Program-made: the position numbers and the translations under genes | In this document: positions 27,322-36,182 of the stretch, piece by piece | Layout: the number at the start of each line of letters is the position of its first letter | How positions within the stretch are numbered: position 1 is the first letter of the stretch | The notes under the pieces: generated by a model | The model's database searches: none | What the model was told of the DNA's origin: nothing | The model's input: the letters and a program-made list of their open reading frames with translations, nothing else | Source of the DNA: Bacteroidota bacterium | Lineage (GTDB): Bacteria; Bacteroidota; Ignavibacteria; Tepidaquicellales; Tepidaquicellaceae | Length of the DNA stretch: 42,337 nt | Assembly: GCA_018266895.1 (NCBI GenBank) | Contig: JAFDZQ010000008.1 | Location: forward strand, 1 to 42,337 | Direction of reading: 5' to 3'

Positions 27322-27401
27322 TCTGTTAACAATAAGATGACTTTTGTTCAAAGTAAGAAGGCTTTTGAAAAAAGCATTTGAACTTCTGTTAATTGTAAGA
27401 T
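27322..27401 (+). repeat. Imperfect direct repeat upstream of pstS
   Basis: The units tctgttaacaataagat (27322-27338) and tctgttaattgtaagat (27385-27401) agree at 14 of 17 bases. They are offset by 63 bases, close to six helical turns. The first contains TTAACA, the same hexamer found in the candidate PHO box. Possibly a regulator binding site; unproven. Confidence 0.45.
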
Positions 27402-27420
27402 CTTTCTTCAAAAATTCTTC

Positions 27421-27455
27421 TTTACAATTTCTTAACACCTAATTTCGCATATAAT
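27421..27455 (+). promoter_or_regulatory. Candidate PHO box and -10 element of pstSCAB
   Basis: TTTACA (27421-27426), five bases, then TTAACA (27432-27437) gives an 11-base period. A perfect TATAAT (27450-27455) lies 12 bases further on, and the pstS ATG is at 27496. The paired TT(A/C/T)ACA hexamers with 11-base spacing match the known PhoP PHO box of Bacillus. The site sits where a -35 element would be, as expected for activation under phosphate limitation. Whether the regulator of this lineage uses the same motif is an inference. Confidence 0.45.
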
Positions 27456-27495
27456 AGGTATTTTTGGATGAATAAAATTTAAAAATAATTATATT

Positions 27496-28545
27496 ATGAA
27501 ATTTTTATCAGTTCTGTTGATTTCATTAATACTGCTTTCCTGCGGAGACAAAAAAGATGTTTCTGTAAGCAAACCCGGAGGTCAGATAAACGGAGCCGGG
27601 GCTACGTTTCCTTATCCTATCTATTCAAAGTGGTTCAATGAATATGCAAAAATAAACAAAGATGCAAAGATCAATTACCAGTCAATCGGAAGCGGCGGCG
27701 GGATAAAACAGATAACCGAAGGTACAGTAGATTTCGGCGCTTCTGACAGCCCTATGAGTGACGAGGACATCGCAAAGGCAAATTCAAAAAACAATAATAA
27801 AATTCTTCATATCCCGACTGTGATAGGTTCAGTAGTCCTGACTTATAACATTCCCGGAATAGATAAAAATATTAATTTATCCTCTGATGCAATTGCCCAA
27901 ATTTATCTCGGCAAAATCAGGAAATGGAATGATCCTGTTATCCAGAAGGAAAATCCGGATACAAAATTACCCGATAAGGAAATTATTGTTACATACAGAA
28001 CAGACGGAAGCGGAACTACTTTTGTCTTTACGGATTATCTCGGAAAAGTCAGTGAAGAGTGGAAGTCAAAGGTAGGCGTAGCAAAGGATGTGAAATTCCC
28101 GGTTGGTCAGGGAGGAAAAGGGAATGAAGGCGTGACAGGTCTTGTAAAACAGCTTGAATATTCAATCGGATATGTCGAACTGATTTACGCTCTTCAGAAC
28201 AATCTTAAGTATGCAAACATTAAAAATGCAGAAGGCGAATACATTGCCCCAAATCTTGAATCACTTACGAAAGCAACTGAACAGTCCGTGAATGAAATTC
28301 CGGCTGATCTCAGACAGTCAATCACAAACGCAAAAGGAAAAGGTTCATATCCGATTTCAAGCTATACTTATATACTCATCTACGAAAATCAGAAAGATCC
28401 TAATAAAGGAAAGGTAATGAAAGAATTTCTGGAATGGGCACTTGGTGACGGTGAAAAATTTGCAAAAGATCTCGGATACGCTCCGCTGCCTGATGCTGTG
28501 ATACAGAAAGCAAAATCTATAGTAACAGGAATTAAAATACAGTAA
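27496..28545 (+). CDS. pstS: Phosphate ABC transporter substrate-binding lipoprotein PstS
   Basis: PstS captures inorganic phosphate and hands it to the PstCA channel. The 349-residue precursor has a lipoprotein signal (MKFLSVLLISLILLSC; lipidated Cys16). Mature motifs include INGAGATFPYPIYSKWF (about residues 31-47), YQSIGSGGGIKQITEGTVDFGASDSP (about 61-86) and YRTDGSGTTFVFTDYL (about 170-185). These contain the Ser, Thr, Asp and Arg residues that hydrogen-bond phosphate in this family. It is the first gene of pstSCAB and lies directly downstream of the candidate PHO box. A second, more distant PstS-like lipoprotein is encoded at 33707. Confidence 0.95.
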   Translation: MKFLSVLLISLILLSCGDKKDVSVSKPGGQINGAGATFPYPIYSKWFNEYAKINKDAKINYQSIGSGGGIKQITEGTVDFGASDSPMSDEDIAKANSKNNNKILHIPTVIGSVVLTYNIPGIDKNINLSSDAIAQIYLGKIRKWNDPVIQKENPDTKLPDKEIIVTYRTDGSGTTFVFTDYLGKVSEEWKSKVGVAKDVKFPVGQGGKGNEGVTGLVKQLEYSIGYVELIYALQNNLKYANIKNAEGEYIAPNLESLTKATEQSVNEIPADLRQSITNAKGKGSYPISSYTYILIYENQKDPNKGKVMKEFLEWALGDGEKFAKDLGYAPLPDAVIQKAKSIVTGIKIQ

Positions 28546-28586
28546 ATTTGCGGTAAATTGTTTTAATTTCAAATTATCAATATTTA

Positions 28587-29525
28587 ATGGATGCCTTAGA
28601 TTCCGGAAAAGAAATTAAAAGCAAAAAAAAAGCAGGTGATATAATTTTTGAAAACATCACACTGCTTTTTGCTTTAATACTTGTCGGGCTTGTAGTTTTT
28701 ATTGCAATAGAAATGTTTCTTGACTCTTCGCAGAGCAGAAGTAAATTCGGATTTGGATTTATCTTTTCACAGAACTGGGATCCGGTTAAAGAAGAATTCG
28801 GAGCGCTTACTTTTATATACGGGACAATAGTTTCATCATTGCTGGCTTTGCTTATCTCACTGCCGGTCAGCATCGGTGTTGCAGTTTTTCTTTCAGAAAT
28901 AATTCATAAATCTCTCAGAACATCAATCAGTTTTTTAATTGAGATACTTGCTGCAATACCAAGTATTATTTACGGTTTCTGGGGAATATTCGTCTTTGCC
29001 CCTTTTATGCGGAGTACGGTTCAGCCGTTTCTGAACACTTACTTCGGATTTCTGCCATTTTTCAAGGGACAGATATACGGAACCGGTCTTCTTACAGCAT
29101 CAGTTATACTTGCAATAATGATCACTCCGATCATCTCATCAATAACAAGGGATGTGCTTAAAGCAATACCTGTTTCACAAAGGGAAGCTGCTTATGCTCT
29201 CGGTGCAACAAAATGGGAAGCTATTAAAATGGCACTGCTTAACGCAAGAAGCGGAATTCTGGGCGGATCAGTGCTCGGACTCGGAAGAGCGATCGGTGAG
29301 ACAATGGCAGTAACAATGGTAATAGGGAACAAGGCGCAGATAAAGGAGTCACTGTTTGAACCTGCGTATTCAATGGCTTCAGTAATTGCAAATGAATTTG
29401 CCGAAGCTTCGGGTAGCATTCATATTAGTTCGCTTATTGAAATCGGACTGATACTGTTCGGAGTCACATTCATAATAAATTCACTGGCACGGGTCTTAAT
29501 TTACAGCGTAACAAGAAAAGCATAA
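28587..29525 (+). CDS. pstC: Phosphate ABC transporter permease PstC
   Basis: The 312-residue inner-membrane permease has about six membrane segments. It carries the binding-protein-dependent transport motif (EAAYALGATKWEAIKMALLNARSGILGG, about residues 202-229), whose EAA loop contacts PstB. Family-typical stretches are ILAAIPSIIYGFWGIFVFAPF and GRAIGETMAVTMVIGN. It follows pstS by 41 bases. Its TAA stop shares one base with the ATG of pstA, showing tight translational coupling. With PstA it forms the phosphate channel. Confidence 0.95.
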   Translation: MDALDSGKEIKSKKKAGDIIFENITLLFALILVGLVVFIAIEMFLDSSQSRSKFGFGFIFSQNWDPVKEEFGALTFIYGTIVSSLLALLISLPVSIGVAVFLSEIIHKSLRTSISFLIEILAAIPSIIYGFWGIFVFAPFMRSTVQPFLNTYFGFLPFFKGQIYGTGLLTASVILAIMITPIISSITRDVLKAIPVSQREAAYALGATKWEAIKMALLNARSGILGGSVLGLGRAIGETMAVTMVIGNKAQIKESLFEPAYSMASVIANEFAEASGSIHISSLIEIGLILFGVTFIINSLARVLIYSVTRKA

Positions 29526-30397
29526 TGACAACTTCATCCATATTAAAAAATCCGTCGAATCTCAGAAGAAGGAAAATCACAAATTCCGTTATGCTGATGC
29601 TGTGCATTTTAGCTGCCATTATCACAATACTGCCGTTACTTTATATATTTTTTTATACAACTCAATCAGGAGTATCATCCCTTAACATTGATTTCTTTAC
29701 ACAGCTTCCAAAGCCGGTAGGAGAAGAAGGCGGAGGGATGGCGAATGCTATAGCAGGAAGCGCAATACTGATAGGAATAGGAGCAATGATCGGAATTCCG
29801 GTAGGAATATTATCCGGAATATATATATCGGAATATTCAAAAAGTTTTATTTCTACCATAGTAAAATTCATTACCGATGTATTAAGCGGGGTGCCTTCGA
29901 TTATAGTCGGAATATTCGCTTACGGAATAATAGTTATTCCGATGCAGAGATTCTCAGCGCTGGCAGGAGGATTTGCACTTGGGATACTTATGATACCGAC
30001 AATTACGAAAATCACGGAAGAAATGCTTAAACTTGTTCCGCAGTCGTTAAGAGAAGCATCTCTTGCGCTTGGTGTTTCAAGATGGAAGACTACATTAAAA
30101 ATAGTTTTAAAAACGGCTTCATCTGGGATAGTTACCGGAGTTTTGCTTGCTATAGCCAGAGCGGCAGGGGAGACTGCACCGTTGTTATTCACTTCTTTCG
30201 GAAATTCTTTCTGGCAGACAAGCATAGATGAGCCCATGGCCGCATTGCCGCTGCAAATTTTTGCATATGCGATTTCCCCTTATGATGACTGGCACAGGCA
30301 GGCATGGGCGGGAGCGTTTGTTTTAATTTTTCTTGTGTTCGTTGTCAACTTAATAGTAAGAATAGTAACAAGAAACAAATTTTCGGGAAACTTATAG
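29525..30397 (+). CDS. pstA: Phosphate ABC transporter permease PstA
   Basis: The 290-residue permease partners PstC. It contains about six membrane segments, [19 protein letters not shown] (about residues 118-136), the EAA loop [23 protein letters not shown] (about 177-199) and [17 protein letters not shown] (about 213-229), all typical of PstA. The ATG overlaps the pstC stop by one base. pstB begins 4 bases after its stop codon, so the operon is compact. Confidence 0.95.
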   Translation: MTTSSILKNPSNLRRRKITNSVMLMLCILAAIITILPLLYIFFYTTQSGVSSLNIDFFTQLPKPVGEEGGGMANAIAGSAILIGIGAMIGIPVGILSGIYISEYSKSFISTIVKFITDVLSGVPSIIVGIFAYGIIVIPMQRFSALAGGFALGILMIPTITKITEEMLKLVPQSLREASLALGVSRWKTTLKIVLKTASSGIVTGVLLAIARAAGETAPLLFTSFGNSFWQTSIDEPMAALPLQIFAYAISPYDDWHRQAWAGAFVLIFLVFVVNLIVRIVTRNKFSGNL

Positions 30398-30401
30398 TTT
30401 T

Positions 30402-31229
30402 ATGATGGATATAGAAATACTGAAAGAAGGAGTATTTGATGAAGCGGATGATTCAGAAAAGAATCCTGAGAAAGAATATAAAAACGCAGTCAGTACAAAA
30501 GACCTTTCTGTTTATTTCAACAAAAGAGCTGCAATCGACAAAATCAGTCTGAAAATAAAAAAAAATACCGTAACGGCGATCATAGGTCCTTCGGGCTGCG
30601 GGAAATCAACATTTTTGCGCTCACTGAATTTAATGCATGATCTGGTGCCAAAAGCCAGGGTTTTCGGGGAAATATTTATACATAATGAAGATATTAATAA
30701 TTTTAATGCAGTAGATATCAGGAAAAAAGTCGGGATGGTTTTTCAGAAACCTAATCCGTTTCCAACAATGTCAATTTATGATAACGTAGTTGCAGGATTG
30801 AAATTAAACGGTTATCATAAAAAATCCGAATTAGATGAAATTGCCGAGAAAAATCTGAAATATTCCGGTTTGTGGGAAGAAGTAAAGGACCGTTTAAAAA
30901 CTCCTGCCGTCAGTCTGTCCGGCGGACAGCAGCAGAGATTATGCATAGCAAGGACTATAGCAGTTAAACCGGAAATTATACTGATGGATGAACCCTCCAG
31001 CGCTCTTGATCCAATTTCTACTTCTAAGATAGAAGAATTAATTTATCATTTCAGGGAATATTACACGATAATCATTGTTACACACAATATGCAGCAGGCA
31101 GCAAGAGTAAGTGATCAGACTGCATTTCTTTATTTAGGAAAGCTAATTGAATTTTCCAAAACAAGGAGAATGTTTACAAATCCAAAGGAAAAACTTACTG
31201 AAGAATATGTAACGGGAAAGTTCGGATAA
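30402..31229 (+). CDS. pstB: Phosphate ABC transporter ATP-binding protein PstB
   Basis: The 275-residue ATPase drives phosphate import through PstCA. Motifs in order are Walker [11 protein letters not shown] (about residues 61-70), Q-loop FQKPNPFP (about 113-120), signature LSGGQQQR (about 173-180), Walker [14 protein letters not shown] (about 192-204) and the switch His in [10 protein letters not shown] (about 224-233). An acidic N-terminal stretch of about 30 residues precedes the ABC domain and is not usual for PstB. It could mean that translation really starts at a later codon, though no internal Met is present before the domain. No phoU follows; an L,D-transpeptidase gene does. Confidence 0.95.
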   Translation: MMDIEILKEGVFDEADDSEKNPEKEYKNAVSTKDLSVYFNKRAAIDKISLKIKKNTVTAIIGPSGCGKSTFLRSLNLMHDLVPKARVFGEIFIHNEDINNFNAVDIRKKVGMVFQKPNPFPTMSIYDNVVAGLKLNGYHKKSELDEIAEKNLKYSGLWEEVKDRLKTPAVSLSGGQQQRLCIARTIAVKPEIILMDEPSSALDPISTSKIEELIYHFREYYTIIIVTHNMQQAARVSDQTAFLYLGKLIEFSKTRRMFTNPKEKLTEEYVTGKFG

Positions 31230-31277
31230 ATTGCTTAAGTATGTTTAATTTTAACAATTTATTTAATAAATTTCAGT

Positions 31278-32384
31278 ATGCATCCAAATAATGATTATAT
31301 GGAAATCACTAAAAATAACGGGAATAATTATACAAGTGAAAACAAAAATAATCTGTATTCACTCGGAATTCCTGTATTGATTTTCATAATGTCAGTTTTA
31401 TCTCTAGCGGACGGACTATTTATTAAAACAAATTTCGGAAAAAGAAATATTTATCAGGAAACATCAGGCGGTGAATTAAAAAATGCGGGAAAATTTAACA
31501 TTTTATCGCGTTCGGATTTAAGCGAAAGCTTAAAAGATACTGTGTATACGGATAAGGAAAACTGGCTGGAATTAAGAATAGATCAGCAAATGCTCTATCA
31601 GCACTGGAGAGACGGCAGAACTGAAAAATATCCCGTTTCTTCCGGCAACAATAAAGGCGGAGATCCTGAAGCTCTCGAATCAAGACCCGGGTTATTTGCA
31701 ATATTTGTAAAAGAAGAACATCATAAGTCGACTCAGTTTAATTCGGCTAATATGTATCATTTTATGCCTTTCAACCAGGGAATAGGATTTCATTCCATAG
31801 ACGGGACAGGTTACTATGCGAATCTGGGCGTAAGACCTTCATCTCACGGCTGTATAAGAATGAAACATAAGGATGCTGAAAAATTATTCGGCGAAACTCC
31901 GTTAGGAACTCTCGTGCTGGCATCAAAAGGTTACTCTGCCAGAGTCGTGGCATTTGCTCCTAAAGATTTTGTAAACAGAAGAGAATATACAAAGGATGAC
32001 TATAAAAGAATGCTTGCTGAAAATCTGTACAATATTCTTAACGGCAGATATTATCTTGAAGAGAGAGAAAAATTTGTAGTAGATCCTAAAGTAATTCCTG
32101 TCTCAGGAGTTTACACAAGCTACGATGTGCAGATACCTAAAAATCAGATAGTACCGAGAAGTTATGTAACTGTTTATCTGGACAGGGATAAATTGTTTGT
32201 TAATAATAACCGGAAAATTCTGAAAAATGATGAAACTGATGAAATGATGAGATTTGTTTTTGTTGATAATCCGGATGAAAACGAAACCAAATCAGTGCAG
32301 CAGATCAGTTCTACTAATGATCTCGTAAAAAAATATTTCAACAATCCGATTGGAGTTTTGCCTTATTTCGGACCTAAGAAATAA
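31278..32384 (+). CDS. L,D-transpeptidase (YkuD family), membrane-anchored
   Basis: The 368-residue protein has one N-terminal membrane segment (about residues 27-47; LYSLGIPVLIFIMSVLSLADG). The YkuD catalytic domain spans about residues 95-216. It starts at NWLELRIDQQMLYQHW and contains GIGFHSIDG (His172) and the active-site motif SSHGCIRMKHKDAEKLF (His190, Cys192, Arg194). Such enzymes form 3-3 peptidoglycan crosslinks or attach proteins to peptidoglycan in the periplasm. The remaining about 150 residues form a domain I do not recognise. It starts 48 bases after pstB and could be the last gene of that transcript. A link between phosphate supply and cell-wall remodelling is conceivable but not shown. 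Confidence 0.85.
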   Translation: MHPNNDYMEITKNNGNNYTSENKNNLYSLGIPVLIFIMSVLSLADGLFIKTNFGKRNIYQETSGGELKNAGKFNILSRSDLSESLKDTVYTDKENWLELRIDQQMLYQHWRDGRTEKYPVSSGNNKGGDPEALESRPGLFAIFVKEEHHKSTQFNSANMYHFMPFNQGIGFHSIDGTGYYANLGVRPSSHGCIRMKHKDAEKLFGETPLGTLVLASKGYSARVVAFAPKDFVNRREYTKDDYKRMLAENLYNILNGRYYLEEREKFVVDPKVIPVSGVYTSYDVQIPKNQIVPRSYVTVYLDRDKLFVNNNRKILKNDETDEMMRFVFVDNPDENETKSVQQISSTNDLVKKYFNNPIGVLPYFGPKK

Positions 32385-32584
32385 ATAATTTTCGCGGATG
32401 TATAAACAGGTACGGTGTCAATAAATTCAGACAGACCCAGCCCTCCGATTTAAATATGAAAAGGAAATAACAAATTATAATTCACTTTTATTTATTCAAT
32501 TTTTAAATTAAGTTGATAAAAATTTTTTGGAACTAATTTTTACATCTTAAGTTTAAAATTCAAACAAATTTTAAAACCTATAAC

Positions 32585-32589
32585 GGAGG
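32585..32589 (+). promoter_or_regulatory. Shine-Dalgarno site of tonB
   Basis: A ggagg-type core (cggaggt, core 32585-32589) lies 5 bases before the ATG at 32595. It is one of the few strong ribosome binding sites in the window. Confidence 0.6.
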
Positions 32590-32594
32590 TTAAA

Positions 32595-33455
32595 ATGTCA
32601 GGTAACATAGATAACAGCAACGAGGTCTTCGGAGAAATTCAGAAAAAAATGAAATACGGAGCTCCCGAACTGAAAAGTTTTTATCAGAAATACCTTGCAA
32701 AAGGACTGATAATTGCGGTAATCGCTCATTTAATACTCATAGGCGGATATGCAGGCGCTATGTATCTTGAAAAAGTCAAAGCAGAAGAGCAGAAGAATCT
32801 GCAGGACAAGGTCTTTAACATTGAAGATCTGGATATGCCTCCGCCAATTGACGATGTGCCGGTAGAGCCTCCGAAAGAAATGCTTGCATTGAAAGATCTT
32901 TCCGCACTTGCACCTGAACCGGTTGCAAAAAAACTTGTAACCGAAGAAGTACAGTTAAAAAGTCAGAAGGAACTTGAAGAAGTAAAACTGCCTGTGGCTT
33001 CAACCGGAACAGAGGATCCTTCAAAAGTTAATCCGAATGCTACTGTTGGCAAGATCGAAGAGAAAAAAGTAGAAGAGAAAGTTGAGAAAAAAGAAGAAAA
33101 GAAGAAAGAAGTTTTCCAGCAGTTTGAAGTGGAAAAAGCTCCCGTAGCTATTAATCTCGGATCGGTAAAAGGTTCAATGAGATATCCGGAAATAGCAAGA
33201 CAATCGGGAATCGAAGGAAGAGTAGTTGCAAAAGTACTTGTCGGAACAGACGGTTCAGTCATAAAAGTCGGCGGAATCAGCGGTCCGGAAGTTTTTCACG
33301 ATGAGGTTTCCGATAAAGTTATGAATTTGCAGTTTAATCCCGCAATGCAGGGCGGACAAAACGTAAAATGCTGGGTAAGTGTTCCGTTCAGCTTTACACT
33401 CAGCGCAAAGGATAAGAAGAAAACAGATGATACTGAAAAAAGCGATGATAATTAG
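32595..33455 (+). CDS. tonB: TonB-family energy transducer
   Basis: TonB carries proton-motive energy from the ExbB-ExbD motor in the inner membrane to outer-membrane receptors. The 286-residue protein has a short cytosolic N-terminus and a membrane anchor (about residues 37-57; LIIAVIAHLILIGGYAGAMYL). A periplasmic Pro/Glu/Lys-rich spacer follows (MPPPIDDVPVEPPKE, then repeated KVEEKVEKKEEKKKE). The C-terminal TonB domain (about 200-276) includes YPEIARQSGIEGRVVAKVLVG and the CWVSVPFSFTL strand. The C-terminal box is intact. No exbB or exbD is in the window, so the motor genes are elsewhere. It heads a cluster with a small membrane protein, a PstS-like lipoprotein and a TPR protein. Confidence 0.92.
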   Translation: MSGNIDNSNEVFGEIQKKMKYGAPELKSFYQKYLAKGLIIAVIAHLILIGGYAGAMYLEKVKAEEQKNLQDKVFNIEDLDMPPPIDDVPVEPPKEMLALKDLSALAPEPVAKKLVTEEVQLKSQKELEEVKLPVASTGTEDPSKVNPNATVGKIEEKKVEEKVEKKEEKKKEVFQQFEVEKAPVAINLGSVKGSMRYPEIARQSGIEGRVVAKVLVGTDGSVIKVGGISGPEVFHDEVSDKVMNLQFNPAMQGGQNVKCWVSVPFSFTLSAKDKKKTDDTEKSDDN

Positions 33456-33462
33456 TTAAAAT

Positions 33463-33714
33463 TTGAATGCAAATATATATATAAACTTTGCAACATCTGT
33501 TCTTACTTTTGTACTGGGAGTTTTATTGCTTACGGGAGTTATTTATCCCGGTAATAAAGACAGTTCAAAAGTAATGTTCGGTACAGTTCTTATAATTTAC
33601 GGTGTTTACAGGTTTGTTAATGCATTATCAAAAGTTAAGCAGCATAAACTTGATGAAAGGATGAACAAAATAAATGAAGAAAGAGAAAAATTACTGAAGG
33701 GAAAACATGATTAA
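33463..33714 (+). CDS. Small two-span membrane protein in the tonB cluster
   Basis: The 83-residue protein has two hydrophobic segments (about residues 9-29 and 38-57) and a charged, possibly coiled C-terminal tail (KQHKLDERMNKINEEREKLLKG). The first possible codon after an in-frame stop is a TTG at 33463, 7 bases after tonB. The nearby ATG at 33467 is in another frame. The end overlaps the PstS-like gene by 8 bases. Position and overlaps show that it belongs to the tonB transcript. I do not recognise the family. Its size and topology would suit a helper of the TonB complex, which is a guess. Confidence 0.7.
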   Translation: MNANIYINFATSVLTFVLGVLLLTGVIYPGNKDSSKVMFGTVLIIYGVYRFVNALSKVKQHKLDERMNKINEEREKLLKGKHD

Positions 33715-34672
33715 CAATCTAAAATATATTATTGCTTTTGCAGCAGTGATTTTATTTTCAGGCTGTAAATTTGATGAAATAAAATCCGTAACCACAACAG
33801 GTGAATTGTCAATAGTCGTTGATGAAAATGTAGAACCTTTAATGAAAGCCGAGATCAAGGAGTTTGAGAGATTAAATCCAGAAGCAAAGGTTAACATGAA
33901 GGTTGTTCCTACAAAAGTAGCAAAAGCAGAGCTTATAAACGGCGATACTAAATTCATAGTAGTTACAAGGAATTTTGATGAAGAAGAAAAGGCAGTACTA
34001 GAAAAAAATAAAACAGAAGTAAAAGAGTACCCTATTGCAATTGACGGTATAGGATTCATTGTTAACACTAAAAATCCGTTAAAGAAAGTTACTTCTGAAG
34101 ATCTTAAGAATATTTTCACCGGTAAATATACAAAATGGACGGAAATAAAATCCGAACAGGACAGAGATCAGGAGAAGGAAGTAGCAAAGTTTTTCAATGC
34201 TACCACTGATAAGATTAAATTATTTATACAAAGGAAAAATTCGTCTACCTATGATTATGTTCTTGACAGTATTCTGAAAAAAACCGAGTATTCGAATACT
34301 GCCGTAGTCTGTTCTACATCAGTTCAGATTCTGAACAATGTCAGGAATACTGAAAATGCGATCGGGATTGTTAATATGAACTGGCTGACAACCGGCAATG
34401 CGGATACAATAGATTCAACTGTAAAAACCCTGAAAGTTTCGAAAATCGCAGACAACGGCAGGCAGTATGATTTTGCTGAATTTCATCAGGGTTTGATTTT
34501 TAATGCAAGTTATCCTTACAGAAGAAGTATTTATGTATTTTCTACTGAACTGGATATGAAACTGGCTTCGGGATTTATATCATTTTTACTTAAAAACGAG
34601 GGACAGAAAGTTGTATTAAAAAATAGTCTGGTTCCCGTAAGCCAGCCGGTCAGAACAATTCAGATTAATTAG
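33707..34672 (+). CDS. PstS-like periplasmic-binding lipoprotein of the tonB cluster
   Basis: The 321-residue protein has a lipobox (MINNLKYIIAFAAVILFSGC; Cys20). Its fold resembles PstS/SBP superfamily proteins: ELSIVVDENVEPLMKAEIKEF, AKAELINGDTKFIVVTRNF, IDGIGFIVNTKNPLKKVTSEDLKNIFTG and FIQRKNSSTYDYVLDSIL. The last aligns with the phosphate-binding RxxGSGT region of PstS, but reads RKNSSTYD, so the classical glycine and threonine contacts are altered. It may therefore bind another ligand, or phosphate weakly. It overlaps the preceding small membrane protein gene by 8 bases and sits in the tonB cluster rather than in pstSCAB. The actual ligand is unknown. Confidence 0.8.
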   Translation: MINNLKYIIAFAAVILFSGCKFDEIKSVTTTGELSIVVDENVEPLMKAEIKEFERLNPEAKVNMKVVPTKVAKAELINGDTKFIVVTRNFDEEEKAVLEKNKTEVKEYPIAIDGIGFIVNTKNPLKKVTSEDLKNIFTGKYTKWTEIKSEQDRDQEKEVAKFFNATTDKIKLFIQRKNSSTYDYVLDSILKKTEYSNTAVVCSTSVQILNNVRNTENAIGIVNMNWLTTGNADTIDSTVKTLKVSKIADNGRQYDFAEFHQGLIFNASYPYRRSIYVFSTELDMKLASGFISFLLKNEGQKVVLKNSLVPVSQPVRTIQIN

Positions 34673-34718
34673 ATTAACTCTTACAATTATTGACAAATCT
34701 AAACTTATTTCAAAAAAA

Positions 34719-36146
34719 ATGAATAACATATTAAGAAAACTTTTTATAGTTGCAATCATATTGTTAGCATCAAACGGAGTTTATTCCCAGGTGGATCAGG
34801 GAGTAAACGCGGCTAAAAGAGGAGATTACGTTAAAGCAGTCGAATTATTAAAATCCGTTGCCGATAAGCAGGACAATTATGAAGTTTATTACTATTACGG
34901 TCTTTCTCTGCTGAATACAGGATCGATTAAACAGGCAGAGAAGGTTTTAAACAAAGCCCTGAAAAAGGACGATGAGGGAATTGGAGCACTTACCGCGCTT
35001 GGAGATCTTTTCAGCGGTAAAAAAGATTATAACAAAGCAAACAGTTATTATAAAAGAGCTCTTGCCGCAGATCCGGAAAACATCGATGTAATGCTTGCTC
35101 AGGCGAAAAATCTTACACTGCAGGGTAAGCTTGATGAATCAAATAACATACTGCTTTTTGCAAAAACTCTGAAGAGTAATGATCCGGCTATTTATGTGGG
35201 CATCGGAGACAATTATTATTACAGAAGGGCGTTTAAACCGGCGGAAGAAAATTACAGGAAAGCGCTTGAAATAAAAGCCAACTATCCAAGCGCCCATTTC
35301 GGATTAGGGCAGATACATTTCAGGGAGAAGGATTATAATAAAGCCCTGGATCAGTATGACAATGCTATTAAAGACAATCCGAATTTTGCAGCTGCATATC
35401 TTGAAAAGGGAAGGCTGCTTTATTTCAGTGAAAAATACGACGAAGCTCTTGCCGCTTTCGAAAAATATTCTAAGCTTCAGCCGGGTTCGATTGACGCTTT
35501 AACATATATTGCAAAAGTAAAATACGGTCAGAAGAAATATGACGAAGCTCTGACGATCCTTGATGAAGTAGTTTCAAAAAATCCTGATGAGGATCTTTCA
35601 TCTGCATATAAATATCTTGCTTATGTTCACAATGAAAAAGAAGAATACGATAAAGCGCTTGAGTATTTTCTGAAAGTTCCAAAGAACATTTTCGATACCG
35701 AAGATTACATCAAACTTGCTCAGATCTATTACAACAAAAAGGATATGGAAAATGCATATAAGAGTTTTAATGAAGCCATTGCAGTTGACAGCGCCGAAAG
35801 CAGTATTTATTATCAGCTTGGCATAATGCAGTTTAATGATAAAAAGTATGAAAGTGCAATTGAGAGTTTTGATCAGTCGATTCAGCTCGGCACAAAACAG
35901 CTTGCTGCTTATGTGTACAAAGGACTTTCATTTTATTCACTTCAGAAGTATGATGATGCATTAAAGGCGTTTGATCTGGCAAATACAATTGATAATTCTT
36001 ATGTGCCTTCATGGCTCTGGAAAGCAAGATCTGAAGTTGCGTTAAATAAACTCGACGAGGCAAGATTAAGCTATCAGAGGGTGCTGGGGCTGGATCCTGA
36101 AAATCAGAGCGCAAAGGAAGACCTTGCCATATTAGACAGGAAATAA
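34719..36146 (+). CDS. Exported tetratricopeptide-repeat protein
   Basis: The 475-residue protein has signal peptide MNNILRKLFIVAIILLASNGVYSQ, then about 12 consecutive 34-residue TPR units filling the rest. Examples are AVELLKSVADKQDNYEVYYYYGLSLL, KANSYYKRALAADPENIDVMLAQAK, ALDQYDNAIKDNPNFAAAYLEKGRL and ARLSYQRVLGLDPENQSAKEDL. There is no extra catalytic domain and no T9SS tail. It should be periplasmic and act as a protein-protein scaffold. It follows the PstS-like gene by 46 bases and is probably the last gene of the tonB cluster, ended by the terminator at 36183-36209. Confidence 0.88.
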   Translation: MNNILRKLFIVAIILLASNGVYSQVDQGVNAAKRGDYVKAVELLKSVADKQDNYEVYYYYGLSLLNTGSIKQAEKVLNKALKKDDEGIGALTALGDLFSGKKDYNKANSYYKRALAADPENIDVMLAQAKNLTLQGKLDESNNILLFAKTLKSNDPAIYVGIGDNYYYRRAFKPAEENYRKALEIKANYPSAHFGLGQIHFREKDYNKALDQYDNAIKDNPNFAAAYLEKGRLLYFSEKYDEALAAFEKYSKLQPGSIDALTYIAKVKYGQKKYDEALTILDEVVSKNPDEDLSSAYKYLAYVHNEKEEYDKALEYFLKVPKNIFDTEDYIKLAQIYYNKKDMENAYKSFNEAIAVDSAESSIYYQLGIMQFNDKKYESAIESFDQSIQLGTKQLAAYVYKGLSFYSLQKYDDALKAFDLANTIDNSYVPSWLWKARSEVALNKLDEARLSYQRVLGLDPENQSAKEDLAILDRK

Positions 36147-36182
36147 TATTAAATTTTAACTTTGGTTGTAAATACTTAAATT

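Larger units (their letters stand above)
27076..27495. other. 420-base regulatory gap upstream of the pst operon
   Basis: In order the gap holds: an AT-only low-complexity run (about 27103-27138); a short ACCGGA/TCCGGT inverted repeat (27159-27164 with 27177-27182); a strong hairpin (27215-27243); an imperfect direct repeat (27322-27338 and 27385-27401); and a candidate PHO box with a TATAAT hexamer (27421-27455). No coding frame is supported. Confidence 0.65.

Noticed and set aside
29920-30237. 105-residue frame on the minus strand
   Set aside because: It is the shadow of pstA, whose motifs are intact on the other strand.
33691-34119. 142-residue frame on the minus strand
   Set aside because: It is antisense to the PstS-like lipoprotein gene, rich in Ser/Thr/Phe, with no recognisable motif.
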